DNA of 64,000 bases from Flavobacteriaceae bacterium (GCA_028279515.1 JANQNQ010000014.1:1-64000); one strand, 5' to 3'. Positions 10,168 through 19,118 are shown, counted from the stretch's first letter. Numbers and translations: made by a program. Notes: generated by a model not told the origin, from the sequence alone.

Positions 10168-10508
10168 GCGTTGGGGTGTTTCGAATAATTCGGTTCGAAA
10201 GTAAGACCTACAAGGGGTACGACTCAATTAATTATTGTTTCGATTCATCAAAAAAGACAAGCTTTCGTAAAGAGAAGGTGATTCAAACACTCTAAAACCA
10301 CAAAAAAACATATTTACATTAAAACCTTGACAAACAACTAGTTATAATTAATTTTCTTTATGTACACATCGTTTTCCGCAGGTATAAAAGGAATCATTTG
10401 ACACATACCCTCGTATTTCGACCATTTGAGGCTCGGTCACGCTAAAAAACGATACCGTTTATTGAATTTATATATGTATTTTTCGAATCCTTAGATTAAA
10501 AAAAGCCC
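10168..10508. promoter_or_regulatory. Divergent intergenic region
   Basis: About 340 bp separate two divergent regulator genes. The stretch is AT-rich, with no convincing ORF or hairpin. It must carry promoters for both genes, but I find no strong TAnnTTTG box with a properly spaced -33 element; the best minus-strand candidate is a TTG-N21-TACTTTC match near 10180-10215. Confidence 0.4.
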
Positions 10509-11615
10509 ATGAGCACGTATTTTTCCTCTATATTATTTTACAGTTCGATGCAGATATTATCGTTTGCCATCATACTCACCCTAAACAAGCGATACAATAT
10601 TAAAGCCAATAAGGTTTTGGCCGCGCTCCTAATTATGATGGGGGTAGCATTTTTTGTCTATGCCATCACTGGTTTTGACCGTGTCTCTCCCTTACTACTT
10701 TTAACCTATGTCATTGGTTTTTTGGGTGGACCTCTTCTATTTTTCTATGTACGAACCTATTTGACCAACAAGTACTCTTTTAAAAAGAGCCACCTTTGGC
10801 ACTTGATTCCTTTTATCGTTCAGCTTGGTATCTGGTGCTATATTTTTTATCTGACGCCGCAAGCAAGTAGTGAAACTGAGAAAGACCTAACCTTCTATTT
10901 TGCACAGCGCGATATTAGCTTTACGTTGATCAGCCTCTATTATGTTTGGTTGATCTTCAGAAAGATCCAATCGTATCACCACCTTGCCAAGGAGCAATAT
11001 TCATACACAAACGACCGGGTTCTCAAGTGGTTTTATGCCTTTATTACCCTGTTGATCGTAAGTCCGATCATCGTTTCTGTCGTATTGATCTATTCCAAAG
11101 AGCACGAACTATTTTTCAACCCATTGATCTTTAGCGTTTTTTCTTTCTTGGTCATGTTGATCGTACTGATGCGCCCAGAGATCTATCAAGGAATTGGAAT
11201 CCTCGCACCTGTGGAAACCATCCCACAATCCAACACCAAAAGTCAAGCCTTGACAGAGGCTCAAAAGGAGAAGTTATTTGCTGAACTGAAAGCCCATATT
11301 GAAGCTGGCCAGAGCTATTTGGACCCCGACCTCAAGCTAAGGTCTTTGGCCGAAGATCTCAATACCAATGTGAATTATTTATCGCAAAGCATCAATGGAG
11401 TTTCGAACAAGTCCTTTTGCGATTTTATCAACACCTATCGCATCGAACATGCCGCGAAAATGCTGACCGATACTACTTTTTCTAAATATACCATTGACGG
11501 TATCGCTTCAGAAGTGGGCTTCAAATCAAAATCTGCCTTTTACAACGCCTTCAAAAAGATCAACCATATGTCTCCGGTGGCCTTTAAGAAAATGCACGGC
11601 GTCACGGTCGATTAA
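10509..11615 (+). CDS. Membrane AraC-family transcriptional regulator
   Basis: 368 residues. The first about 235 residues are a run of hydrophobic helices (roughly seven) typical of Bacteroidota AraC proteins with a multi-pass membrane sensor. The C-terminal about 100 residues form a double helix-turn-helix of the HTH_18 type, including LRSLAEDLNTNVNYLSQSIN and the second-helix region IDGIASEVGFKSKSAFYNAF. The closing GFKSKSAFYNAFKK signature is diagnostic of the family. Inference: binds DNA in response to a membrane or lipid-associated signal; the target is unknown. It is divergent from the HTH gene at 9313-10167 and followed by the FG-GAP/cohesin-like pair on the same strand, which is a plausible target. 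Confidence 0.9.
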   Translation: MSTYFSSILFYSSMQILSFAIILTLNKRYNIKANKVLAALLIMMGVAFFVYAITGFDRVSPLLLLTYVIGFLGGPLLFFYVRTYLTNKYSFKKSHLWHLIPFIVQLGIWCYIFYLTPQASSETEKDLTFYFAQRDISFTLISLYYVWLIFRKIQSYHHLAKEQYSYTNDRVLKWFYAFITLLIVSPIIVSVVLIYSKEHELFFNPLIFSVFSFLVMLIVLMRPEIYQGIGILAPVETIPQSNTKSQALTEAQKEKLFAELKAHIEAGQSYLDPDLKLRSLAEDLNTNVNYLSQSINGVSNKSFCDFINTYRIEHAAKMLTDTTFSKYTIDGIASEVGFKSKSAFYNAFKKINHMSPVAFKKMHGVTVD

Positions 11616-11774
11616 ATCCTTCCGCTTTATTCATTAAAAGGGTCCATAGTTACCTGCTCGGGCCAAACTATCCTTAGTATCCACAAACGATAGACAAAAG
11701 TATAGACAATCGATTCTGCGAGAAATTCGGAGGTGATTTACCTATATATTCGCCCAAAACAAAACCCCAAAAAA

Positions 11775-13619
11775 ATGAAAACCCTTTTCTCTGTAGCTGC
11801 CCTATTTTTGGCAACAACCCTTTCGGCGCAGCTTACCTTTACACCCAACACTATTGATTCAGGAAATACGGCTAGCTCCTCTCATACGATGAGTCCTGGC
11901 GACTTTGACGGCGATGGAGACACCGATCTTTTTGGTGCTACCATGGGCGGATTCCCCATTGACGGAACCTTTAATTTATATCTCAATGACGGTTCTGGAA
12001 ACTTTACGTTAAAGGTCATCGAAAATGACCCTAACCTCTCAGAAGGAGCACGTGAACTTAAGACCATTGATGTTGATGGAGACCTCGATTTGGACGTAGT
12101 TGCCTGTGCTTTTCAGTCGGACACCTTTTTATGGTTCGAAAATGATGGAAACGCCAATTTCACCACGCATCTTATCGACGACACCGTCTCTATTACCGAA
12201 GAACCCGATGCGGTAGACGCTGGCGACCTTGATGGAGATGGCGATATCGATATTGTGGGCGTCACGTTTACAGGACATGCCTTGGTCATTTATGAGAACG
12301 ACGGCAGCCAAAACTTTGGCAACGCTATTATTTTGGCCCAAGGCACTAGCAATCCGATCTCACACGGACTTGCCGATGTGCATGTGGTGGACCTCAACCA
12401 AGATGGCTCCTTAGATCTGATATCTGCAGCAGATTATGGAGACACTTACGCCTGGTGGGAAAATGACGGAAGTGGCAATTTTACTTCGCATATTATCGAA
12501 CAAGGAGGCAATGTTGGCGACGTGGCCAACGCTGCGCAAGATGTAGTGGCGGTAGACCTAGATAATGACGGAGATATTGACATTACCGCCGCCAGTTTTT
12601 CGGGTTATTTCTTATGGTTTGAGAACGATGGGGCCGAAAATTTCACCACGCATGTTATCGACAATTCTACATTCACGGAGGCCGCCAGACGCGTTTCGCC
12701 CATCGATCTAGATCGCGACGGTGATATCGATATTCTAACCTCGGCACTAGGGAACGACACTTTTGCTTGGTATGAGAACGATGGCAGTCAAAACTTTACG
12801 CCAAACTTGATCACCAATGACCCAGACATCGCTGACGTACCCACCTATATTAATGCCATTGATATTGCTGGGGATTGCGAACCCGAAATTGTGATTGCTG
12901 CTATTAGAGCAGATGCTTTCACCTATTTTGACGTATCCGGTATACCCAGTCCAAGCAATTTGGTGGTGGCTCCCAAAGTGTACCTTCAGGGTGCGGGCAC
13001 CCAACCGTATATAGGTGAAGAAACGCTTATGCGAGATGATCTAAGAGGTGCATCACAACTTCCCTTGGTGAGTCCGTATACAGATGGGGCTAGGACCACA
13101 AGCAGTGTGCTCGCTACCACCGGGGCCAATGCTATTGTCGATTGGGTTTGGGTAGAGCTTCGCGACGCTTCGAATCGGTCAACGCTACGAGTAGGAAAGT
13201 CAGCTCTGTTACAACGCGACGGTGATGTGGTGGATATTGACGGTGTTTCCCGAGTTATTTTCTGCGGAAGCCCTAGCGATTATCATGTTGCTGTACACCA
13301 CAGAAATCACATCCCAATTGTCACGAACACTCCTATTACCTTGTCTTCAACGGTAACTGGCATCGACTTCACTATGGACAATACGGTCGCCTTCGGCGGA
13401 AACTTGGCTGTGACTGACCTAGGCAATGGCATCTTTGCCATGTATGCAGGTGACTTGGACCGTAACGGACAAGTTCAAAACACGGACTTCAGCGAGCTTG
13501 TACTTCAAATTGGACTGGCAGGCTATTCGGCTTCAGACCTCGATATGAATGGCCAGACACAAAACACAGACATCACGAACTTATTGAATCCCAATATTGG
13601 TATCGGAAAACAATTTTAA
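11775..13619 (+). CDS. FG-GAP/VCBS secreted protein with dockerin-like C-terminus
   Basis: 614 residues from ATG 11775; the frame opens upstream, but this start gives a signal peptide (MKTLFSVAALFLATTLSAQ). Residues about 35-385 contain repeated D-x-DGDGD-x-D and WFENDG units (for example DFDGDGDTDLFG, DLDGDGDIDIVG), the calcium-binding blades of an FG-GAP/VCBS beta-propeller. Residues about 400-614 hold a module that starts LQGAGTQPYIGEETLMRDDL, continues DWVWVELRDA and ALLQRDGDVVD, and ends with two dockerin-like Asp/Asn loops (GDLDRNGQVQNTD, DLDMNGQTQNTD) and the terminal GIGKQF. The giant protein at 1-8035 carries the same module. There is no T9SS sorting domain. The partner gene follows 27 bp downstream. 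Inference: a surface protein held by a dockerin-like contact. Confidence 0.85.
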   Translation: MKTLFSVAALFLATTLSAQLTFTPNTIDSGNTASSSHTMSPGDFDGDGDTDLFGATMGGFPIDGTFNLYLNDGSGNFTLKVIENDPNLSEGARELKTIDVDGDLDLDVVACAFQSDTFLWFENDGNANFTTHLIDDTVSITEEPDAVDAGDLDGDGDIDIVGVTFTGHALVIYENDGSQNFGNAIILAQGTSNPISHGLADVHVVDLNQDGSLDLISAADYGDTYAWWENDGSGNFTSHIIEQGGNVGDVANAAQDVVAVDLDNDGDIDITAASFSGYFLWFENDGAENFTTHVIDNSTFTEAARRVSPIDLDRDGDIDILTSALGNDTFAWYENDGSQNFTPNLITNDPDIADVPTYINAIDIAGDCEPEIVIAAIRADAFTYFDVSGIPSPSNLVVAPKVYLQGAGTQPYIGEETLMRDDLRGASQLPLVSPYTDGARTTSSVLATTGANAIVDWVWVELRDASNRSTLRVGKSALLQRDGDVVDIDGVSRVIFCGSPSDYHVAVHHRNHIPIVTNTPITLSSTVTGIDFTMDNTVAFGGNLAVTDLGNGIFAMYAGDLDRNGQVQNTDFSELVLQIGLAGYSASDLDMNGQTQNTDITNLLNPNIGIGKQF

Positions 13620-13646
13620 TCCCCTTACCCCCTTAAAAAGAACATT

Positions 13647-14549
13647 ATGAAAAAAACTACACGATATAACACCTTAACGAAGCGCTTGTTTTTTCTTTTC
13701 TTCGGAATACTTACTCAGAGTTTAGTCTTTGCACAAGCCATCAGCTTTTCCTTTTCAAACGCGGCCACAACCAATGACGGAAGCGATAGTTTCTACGAGA
13801 TCGATGTGCTCGTGGCAAGCGACGCCGATTTTAAGCTGGGATCCGGTCAGTTGTACTTCAACTACAACACAGCAGCCTTCGGAGAAAACATTCAGACTTC
13901 AGGAAACTTAGAATTCTTACGCCCTGACGGATCCATTCTCGCTGAGCAAATCGGTACGGCTCCCTTTATTTTCGATATATACAAAGACTTTATTCAAAAT
14001 GACAATACGACCTCAAGGGTTTCTATTTCCTTTCAGCAGAACATCACAGCGCAATTTATTCCTGCAAACAACATTACTTCGGTACCAACGCTTTTGTGTA
14101 GGCTGAAAATTAGGTTTCAAGACCCTGTTGAAGCTCCTATGTTGTGTTTTGAAGACCAAGCCCCGTTTGACAATCAGTTCTTTTCGGCTTGTGCCAATGA
14201 CGGAAGCACAGCATCAGCAGATTGCACTAATTATGCAGGCACGCAGATCACCGATGACAGCTTCGATTGTACGATAGATACACTCTCGGCAAATGATTTT
14301 GAAGTAGAAGCCATACTTTCTGTATATCCCAATCCAAATAGAGGTGTGATCTATGTTGCGAATCCGCAGCAATTGGCATTGACAAAGGCCATTGTATTTG
14401 ATCTTACGGGAAGGATTGTTAAGAATGTACGTTTAGACGAAGCGGGGGCTATCATACGTCTAGACATTTCAAATCTACCGAATGCGCCTTATCTCATGAC
14501 ACTGGAGGGTGAAGGGATGGCCATTACAAAGAAATTCATCAAAAATTAA
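13647..14549 (+). CDS. T9SS-sorted protein with cohesin-like N-terminal domain
   Basis: 300 residues: a signal peptide (about 1-29, ending VFAQA), then a beta-rich domain (about 30-180) with LGSGQLYFNYNTAAFG and later LLCRLKIRF, which resembles the strand pattern of cohesin-type domains. A short Cys-containing linker follows, and residues about 230-300 are a type A T9SS sorting signal (VYPNPNRGVIYV, VFDLTGRIVK, terminal ITKKFIKN). It is therefore exported across the outer membrane by the type IX system and probably surface-attached. It lies 27 bp after the dockerin-like FG-GAP gene, so the two are probably one transcript, ended by the terminator at 14599. The cohesin assignment is by resemblance and is the weak point; the T9SS signal is clear. 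Confidence 0.8.
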   Translation: MKKTTRYNTLTKRLFFLFFGILTQSLVFAQAISFSFSNAATTNDGSDSFYEIDVLVASDADFKLGSGQLYFNYNTAAFGENIQTSGNLEFLRPDGSILAEQIGTAPFIFDIYKDFIQNDNTTSRVSISFQQNITAQFIPANNITSVPTLLCRLKIRFQDPVEAPMLCFEDQAPFDNQFFSACANDGSTASADCTNYAGTQITDDSFDCTIDTLSANDFEVEAILSVYPNPNRGVIYVANPQQLALTKAIVFDLTGRIVKNVRLDEAGAIIRLDISNLPNAPYLMTLEGEGMAITKKFIKN

Positions 14550-14598
14550 ATTTAGTCTAGTTAGGTGACTCTTGATAGAGTGACGTAGATTTGAGTGA

Positions 14599-14630
14599 AA
14601 GCCCGTTATTTCTTAATAATGGGCTTTTTT
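14599..14630 (+). terminator. Intrinsic terminator after the FG-GAP/cohesin-like pair
   Basis: AAGCCCGTTATT pairs with AATAATGGGCTT across a TCTT loop (one G-T pair), followed by a run of T. It lies 50 bp after the stop at 14549. Confidence 0.85.
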
Positions 14631-14743
14631 AATGGCCGCTTATTCCGTGTTTAGTTCATTTTACGGTTAGGCCTTATCATTTCTGAAATATTGCCGCAAC
14701 TCGTTGACCTTCAAACCTAGAAAGTTGGTGCAGAATTAGCGTT

Positions 14744-15913
14744 CTAAGGCAAATGTTCTAATAAAAACCGCTTCAGATTCTCACCCATGATTGCTTTTAT
14801 TTCGTCATGCGTAAATCCTTGGCGTAGCATTTCTTCTACCAAGGTTGGTAACCCAGCTACATCAAAGGGAATAATAACCGTGCCATCAAAGTCTGAACCC
14901 AACGCAACGTATTCGACCCCTATAAGATCTTTTGTGTATTTAAAAGCTTCTACGATGCTGGCCACTCCGTTTTCTCCAATGGCTGAAGGAAAAAAACCAA
15001 TACCGACCAATCCTCCTTTGGCAGCAATTCCTTTTAAATGTTTGTCTGATAAATTTCGATTAGAATCAAGAGTTCCATCTACACCGGTATGTGAGGTCAA
15101 TATGGGTCCGTTGTAATTTGCCAGTACATCATCCACTACTTTTTCTGAAGCATGGGCCAGGTCCAGAATCATATGTCTCTTTTCCATTTCTCTTAGCACT
15201 TCGAATCCAAATTGAGTCAACCCTTCCTTTTTTAAGCCGTGAGCAGATCCACCCAACTCGTTATCGAAAAAATGGGCAGGAGCGAACATGCGTAATCCGT
15301 TATCGTATAGTTTATGGAAGTTTTCAATATCGCCCTCCAGACAATGTCCGCCTTCGACGCCTAAGAGTCCGCCGATGTAGGATGGATCCGATTTGCGTTT
15401 TTGCAGCAATGCGGTAAAATCAGCTTTTGATTTGACAATCGAGAATTTGTCGTATTTGGCTTCAAAATCGTGTAACTTTTCGATTTGATACAGGGCGCGA
15501 TTTGCTAAGCTGAACCAGGTTCCGGTGGACTGCCCTTGAACGATGCTGAGCATCGTGATCTGGTCTGGTGCGTCTGCACTATTGGAGTCGACATTCTTTC
15601 CTTTCGGGGATTTGGTGACAATCGTAAAGGCTTGAAAACCGACCTTGCCTTTTTGCATTCGCGGAAAGTCAAAATGTCCGTGTTCGTTTTCCTTTACCAA
15701 GTTTCGATTCCACAACAAGGCATCGCAATGTAGGTCGCCAATAAATTCTAAACTGTTATACAGATCAATGGCTTCTTGACTAACCGTGTAATTTGTAGGT
15801 GGAACGACTTTGTTCTTTGAGCCGTCAATTTTTGCCGGGACGATGAGCGTGACTATAAAGTACAAAAGGAAGAGTACTCCGAGTACGAGTAGTAGTCTTT
15901 TTAGGTGTTTCAT
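14744..15913 (-). CDS. Membrane dipeptidase (peptidase family M19)
   Basis: 389 residues from ATG 15913, chosen over the upstream Met at 15955 because it starts a clean membrane anchor (MKHLKRLLLVLGVLFLLYFI). The rest is a TIM-barrel metallopeptidase of the renal dipeptidase type. Metal-binding signatures are visible in order: GDLHCDALL, LLGVEGGHC, LDLAHASEK, LTSHTGVDG and ALGSDFDG. The family hydrolyses dipeptides, including D-residue-containing ones, using two zinc ions. With one N-terminal helix, the catalytic domain should lie in the periplasm. It is a monocistronic minus-strand gene with no obvious functional partner. Confidence 0.9.
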   Translation of the reverse strand: MKHLKRLLLVLGVLFLLYFIVTLIVPAKIDGSKNKVVPPTNYTVSQEAIDLYNSLEFIGDLHCDALLWNRNLVKENEHGHFDFPRMQKGKVGFQAFTIVTKSPKGKNVDSNSADAPDQITMLSIVQGQSTGTWFSLANRALYQIEKLHDFEAKYDKFSIVKSKADFTALLQKRKSDPSYIGGLLGVEGGHCLEGDIENFHKLYDNGLRMFAPAHFFDNELGGSAHGLKKEGLTQFGFEVLREMEKRHMILDLAHASEKVVDDVLANYNGPILTSHTGVDGTLDSNRNLSDKHLKGIAAKGGLVGIGFFPSAIGENGVASIVEAFKYTKDLIGVEYVALGSDFDGTVIIPFDVAGLPTLVEEMLRQGFTHDEIKAIMGENLKRFLLEHLP

Positions 15914-16077
15914 GATTGATTTGTTGCTAATGATTGGTTGTGATTGCAGCAACAAGTTACCAATTTCTAAAGGACGAAAATGTGAAAGGCTTGAATAAGT
16001 CGGTGCATTTCATCGGATCTACGGGAAAACCGTAATTATGACTATCCTATCATTAAGACCCTGTTCGTCTTCACTTA

Positions 16078-16797
16078 TTAAATCACCCACTCAATCAAGA
16101 CTTTCAGGAAAGCAAAAGCAATGATAATCGTGATCATTCCGAGTACGCTGCTGATCAATCCTTTTATGTAGTTTATCACCTTCTTTTTTCCGAAGAACTG
16201 CCCAATTCCCCAAACGATGTACAGCAATCCGATATTGACTCCTATTTGAAACACGGGATATCCGCTTATACTTTCAAGGATTCCGAATAGCGCAGCGACC
16301 AGCGTAGAAATCCCAATGATAAAACACAACAGGGTATAGATCTCATAATAATTATAGCTGTGTTTTCTAAAGAACACCTTGACCCAAAACGCAATGAAAA
16401 CACCCATTAGAATACCAGAATATCCCGAATTATCCAAAATGGCATACACTATCTTTCCTACGAGGGTCTTCTTCCAGTCATAGACGTTTAAAAGGACATT
16501 GGTATTGTCAAAGGCGAACGCCTGCTTTACTAGGGTGAAAATTACTGAACAAACAATCAGGAAAAGGATAGGCTTTACGATGCCTTTTCTGTCTTCAAAA
16601 ATAAATTTTCTGACCAATGCACCGGGTCTCAATACCAACTCTTTGACCGTGTAGAAGAATCCCTTCTCAAAATTTAGCACACTCCCAATTTCAGTCATCA
16701 CATAGTGCCTGTTGATTTTTTGGGGTGCTTTGGGGTGCCCACAATTAGCGCAATAATTTCCGGTAATTTCTTCTTCGCATTTTTTGCAATGGTCCAT
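16078..16797 (-). CDS. DUF3667 membrane protein with N-terminal zinc ribbon
   Basis: 239 residues from ATG 16797. The frame opens to 16884, but the extra residues are encoded by a low-complexity GGGTTTT repeat and are Pro/Lys/Gln/Thr junk, so I reject that start. The protein begins MDHCKKC with a second CANCG pair (Cys4, 7, 16, 19), a small zinc ribbon. A conserved soluble patch (LNFEKGFFYTVKELVLRPG) follows, then four to five hydrophobic helices. This is the DUF3667 layout common in Bacteroidota. Function unknown. Confidence 0.8.
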   Translation of the reverse strand: MDHCKKCEEEITGNYCANCGHPKAPQKINRHYVMTEIGSVLNFEKGFFYTVKELVLRPGALVRKFIFEDRKGIVKPILFLIVCSVIFTLVKQAFAFDNTNVLLNVYDWKKTLVGKIVYAILDNSGYSGILMGVFIAFWVKVFFRKHSYNYYEIYTLLCFIIGISTLVAALFGILESISGYPVFQIGVNIGLLYIVWGIGQFFGKKKVINYIKGLISSVLGMITIIIAFAFLKVLIEWVI

Positions 16798-16802
16798 TGA
16801 AT

Positions 16803-16867
16803 GGTGTTGGGTTTTGGGTTTTAGGTGTTGGGTGTTTGGGTTTTGGGTTTTGGGTTTTGGGTTTTGG
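16803..16867. repeat. GGGTTTT tandem repeat, G-quadruplex type
   Basis: Seven GGG tracts lie on the plus strand (16809, 16816, 16830, 16838, 16845, 16852, 16859). The last four have a perfect 7-nt period, GGGTTTT. This fits the G3-N1-7 pattern of an intramolecular quadruplex. It sits immediately upstream of the DUF3667 start codon, on the template strand. A degenerate relative lies at 42551-42595 on the opposite strand. Confidence 0.85.
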
Positions 16868-17001
16868 AATTTACTTTTCGTCACTAATTCACAAATATTT
16901 TTGCTATGAAATACCTTACACTTCTAAAATCGTGAATCGTAATTGGGAGTTGCCTTCGCAATCCGCAGTTCGAAGAGCGTAGGATTGGAATTTGAGTGAT
17001 T

Positions 17002-17517
17002 TTACGATTCTTTTTTCAGTTTGAAACTCTTGAGTATGGAGATGGCTTCATCAAAATAGGTTTCGTAATTCTCTTTAAGCGAAGAATAGTTATAATGATA
17101 GTATGCCCCGTTCTGCTGAAAATAGACAACGTATTTCTTATAGGTCTTGTCATTCCATGTGGATTCGTACTTGTGAATATACACCTCACCTAACTGGGTC
17201 TTATCGGTTCCTTTCTCTTCGGAAACAATTTTCAAGGCTGCATGTGCACGGTCAATTTGGTTTTGAACGAATTGTTTGAAGTCCAGTTTTTCTTTTAGTT
17301 GAAACGGAAACACTGAAACCTTTGCATTGTGAAAGTACCTTCCTTTAATGGGCGTATAGCTGACGTATCCGTGATCTTTAACTGCTCGCCATCCTTCTGG
17401 TTTTGTTACCGTGAAGTTTTGCGCGTCGATCCATTCCTGTGCTTCAGAGGTTTTGGTTTGGGCCGATCCACAACTGAATAAAAGTGTTGTTAGGAGTAAA
17501 ATAAATGAAGTTTTCAT
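17002..17517 (-). CDS. Hypothetical lipoprotein
   Basis: 171 residues. The N-terminus (MKTSFILLLTTLLFSCGSAQ) has a lipobox, LLFSC, with acylation expected at Cys16. The mature part is a single alpha/beta domain with TKPEGWRAVKDHGYVSYTP and a tail FDEAISILKSF. This is the pattern of small PsbP/DcrB-like envelope proteins, in which a short exported domain ends in an AxxIlxSf helix. Probably inner-leaflet outer-membrane or periplasmic. First gene of a minus-strand series of small genes; 39 bp from its upstream neighbour. Function unknown. Confidence 0.7.
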   Translation of the reverse strand: MKTSFILLLTTLLFSCGSAQTKTSEAQEWIDAQNFTVTKPEGWRAVKDHGYVSYTPIKGRYFHNAKVSVFPFQLKEKLDFKQFVQNQIDRAHAALKIVSEEKGTDKTQLGEVYIHKYESTWNDKTYKKYVVYFQQNGAYYHYNYSSLKENYETYFDEAISILKSFKLKKES

Positions 17518-17556
17518 AGTCGATACATATTAAGACAATACTTCCAGTGAAGTGTT

Positions 17557-17955
17557 TTAAGAACTGGTGAACCTCCTAAATTCTCTTGAATTCGGTGTCC
17601 TATAAATGTAATACAATATCAGGGGAACTACAACAATCAGTGCTCCCTCTCCCTCTGGACGAAACATTAAATAATAAATGCCAATAGTCACAAAAAAGGT
17701 TCTGATTAATCTTCGAATCATATAGGCCTTCTCAGAATATTTTTTTCTTTCCATTCTAAAGGGTCCAAATCGGAGCGAAACGATCAGTTCGCTTATTACA
17801 ATAAACACAAGTACCGTTATGATTTCGACCGGGTCAAATGTATATCCTGAAATTAAGGCATCGAATGAGGTGAACGCTGCTAAGAAAAATCCGTTTAACA
17901 TTCCCATCATAAATAGGACATGAAAGATTAGGGCAACTAGTAGTTTGCTGTTCAT
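17557..17955 (-). CDS. Small integral membrane protein, hypothetical
   Basis: 132 residues with about four hydrophobic segments (LLVALIFHVLFMMGMLNGFF; IITVLVFIVISELIVSL; FFVTIGIYYLMF; ALIVVVPLILYYIY) and a basic, hydrophilic C-terminus (RTPNSREFRRFTSS). No motif I recognise. It lies between two small minus-strand genes with 39 and 50 bp gaps. Probably an inner-membrane protein; function unknown. Confidence 0.65.
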   Translation of the reverse strand: MNSKLLVALIFHVLFMMGMLNGFFLAAFTSFDALISGYTFDPVEIITVLVFIVISELIVSLRFGPFRMERKKYSEKAYMIRRLIRTFFVTIGIYYLMFRPEGEGALIVVVPLILYYIYRTPNSREFRRFTSS

Positions 17956-18005
17956 ATAAATCTGATTGTGTTAGTTTGGGTTGTTATTTGTTCAATTGCT
18001 CACTG

Positions 18006-18431
18006 TTATTTTAATATTCTCTTTATCGAAGCTTCATCTACTCTCAGGATTCTTAATATCTGAGCAGCTCGTGTTTTATTCTTCCTTTTAACCGCCTTAA
18101 AATCACGCATTAGCCCTGTTGCATACAGTCGTTCATTGAGGGTCATACCATTTAATCCGATGACACTTTGTACTTTTCCAATCATTAGCTCATCTTGAAT
18201 TTTATACAACATATACTCGCAAGCATCACTTTCTTTGGCAAACAGCTTTGACGAATGCTTCTCTCCACGCTCATTATAATATACTTCATACTCAACGGTG
18301 TTCTTCACTTTTTTGGCAGTCAAAGCGATTTTGTTGTTATCATCACTTGAACCATACTGTCCGAGTAAATAATATCGGTCGTCTGAAACGTCTAATGATT
18401 TAAGTTTGCTATGGAGTTCTTTGATGGTCAT
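18006..18431 (-). CDS. Hypothetical soluble protein, immunity-like
   Basis: 141 residues, no signal peptide. The N-terminal half has DRYYLLGQYGSSDDNNKIAL, then EYEVYYNERGEKHSSKLF and SDACEYMLYKI. This beta-rich stretch with an ERGEK...F...acdym pattern is reminiscent of immunity proteins of contact-dependent or polymorphic toxin systems. The C-terminal half is basic and helical (LYATGLMRDFKAVKRKNKTR). No toxin gene is next to it. The immunity idea is inference from shape only. Confidence 0.6.
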   Translation of the reverse strand: MTIKELHSKLKSLDVSDDRYYLLGQYGSSDDNNKIALTAKKVKNTVEYEVYYNERGEKHSSKLFAKESDACEYMLYKIQDELMIGKVQSVIGLNGMTLNERLYATGLMRDFKAVKRKNKTRAAQILRILRVDEASIKRILK

Positions 18432-18450
18432 TGTCCAAATTTACTTTCCC

Positions 18451-18687
18451 TTATTCAACAAGCGTTACCAACCCAGCCCATATCATGACCACATAGAGCA
18501 AACACATTAGGGATGCCGCTTTAAAAAACAAGCTGAAGAATTTAAAGAGCCAAGGTGCTTTCTCCACCAATCCCGTGTTATTTTTTTGATGAAAACTTTT
18601 TAGTTTCCCGACCATAATGGGTCCCATTATCCTTATGAGGAAGAATCCTCCGATAAAAAATAATGTGAGTTTTAGCTTAAGTGTCAA
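18451..18687 (-). CDS. Small two-helix membrane protein, hypothetical
   Basis: 78 residues with two hydrophobic helices (LKLTLFFIGGFFLIRIMGPI and SLMCLLYVVMIWAGLV) flanking a basic, hydrophilic loop. It lies 19 bp upstream of the immunity-like gene and 30 bp downstream of the Cys-rich gene, so it fits a transcript with both. No recognised family; function unknown. Confidence 0.55.
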   Translation of the reverse strand: MTLKLKLTLFFIGGFFLIRIMGPIMVGKLKSFHQKNNTGLVEKAPWLFKFFSLFFKAASLMCLLYVVMIWAGLVTLVE

Positions 18688-18717
18688 ATTCTTATTTATT
18701 TTATTGATGAGATATTT

Positions 18718-19038
18718 CTACAACCCAATATTCTTCAACTGAGCTAATTTCTCTTCTTTCGTTTTTTGTTTGCCGAAATATGGGTCGGCCCCATTGTTTA
18801 ACCACTTTTGACGATAGCTAGCCCAGCTTTTTTCATACGGTGGTTCTCCGCTGTCATCAAAACCATATTCAAAACCACATGTGCAAATATCGTATGAAGG
18901 AAATCCAAACTCATCATACGGTCTCCACTCTTTGTTGTTTGGTTTTTCGCCGCAAACTGGACAAAAACAATAACCATCCGAACTGATGGTCAACTCTATT
19001 TGGGCTCCTTTATCAGTTATAATGACCTCTTTTTTCAA
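18718..19038 (-). CDS. Cys-rich zinc-ribbon protein, hypothetical
   Basis: 106 residues with a four-cysteine knuckle: CPVCGEKPN near residue 26 and the later YDICTCGFEYGFDD. The tail is SWASYRQKWLNNGADPYFG. This CPVCG...YDIC-x-CGFE-x-G arrangement is a known small family in many bacteria, often found near toxin/immunity or other accessory genes. The zinc site is inferred from the cysteine spacing. Cytoplasmic, no signal peptide. Function unknown. Confidence 0.65.
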   Translation of the reverse strand: MKKEVIITDKGAQIELTISSDGYCFCPVCGEKPNNKEWRPYDEFGFPSYDICTCGFEYGFDDSGEPPYEKSWASYRQKWLNNGADPYFGKQKTKEEKLAQLKNIGL

Positions 19039-19118
19039 AAGTGTTATATAGTGTTTTGTAGTATTCGATTAAAGATAGTAAAAAGGTCTAAACAAGTTCT
19101 ATTTATAGCTATATGAAA

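Noticed and set aside
16797-16884. Longer N-terminus of the DUF3667 protein
   Set aside because: The added residues come from a GGGTTTT repeat and have no protein-like pattern; the zinc ribbon starts at ATG 16797.
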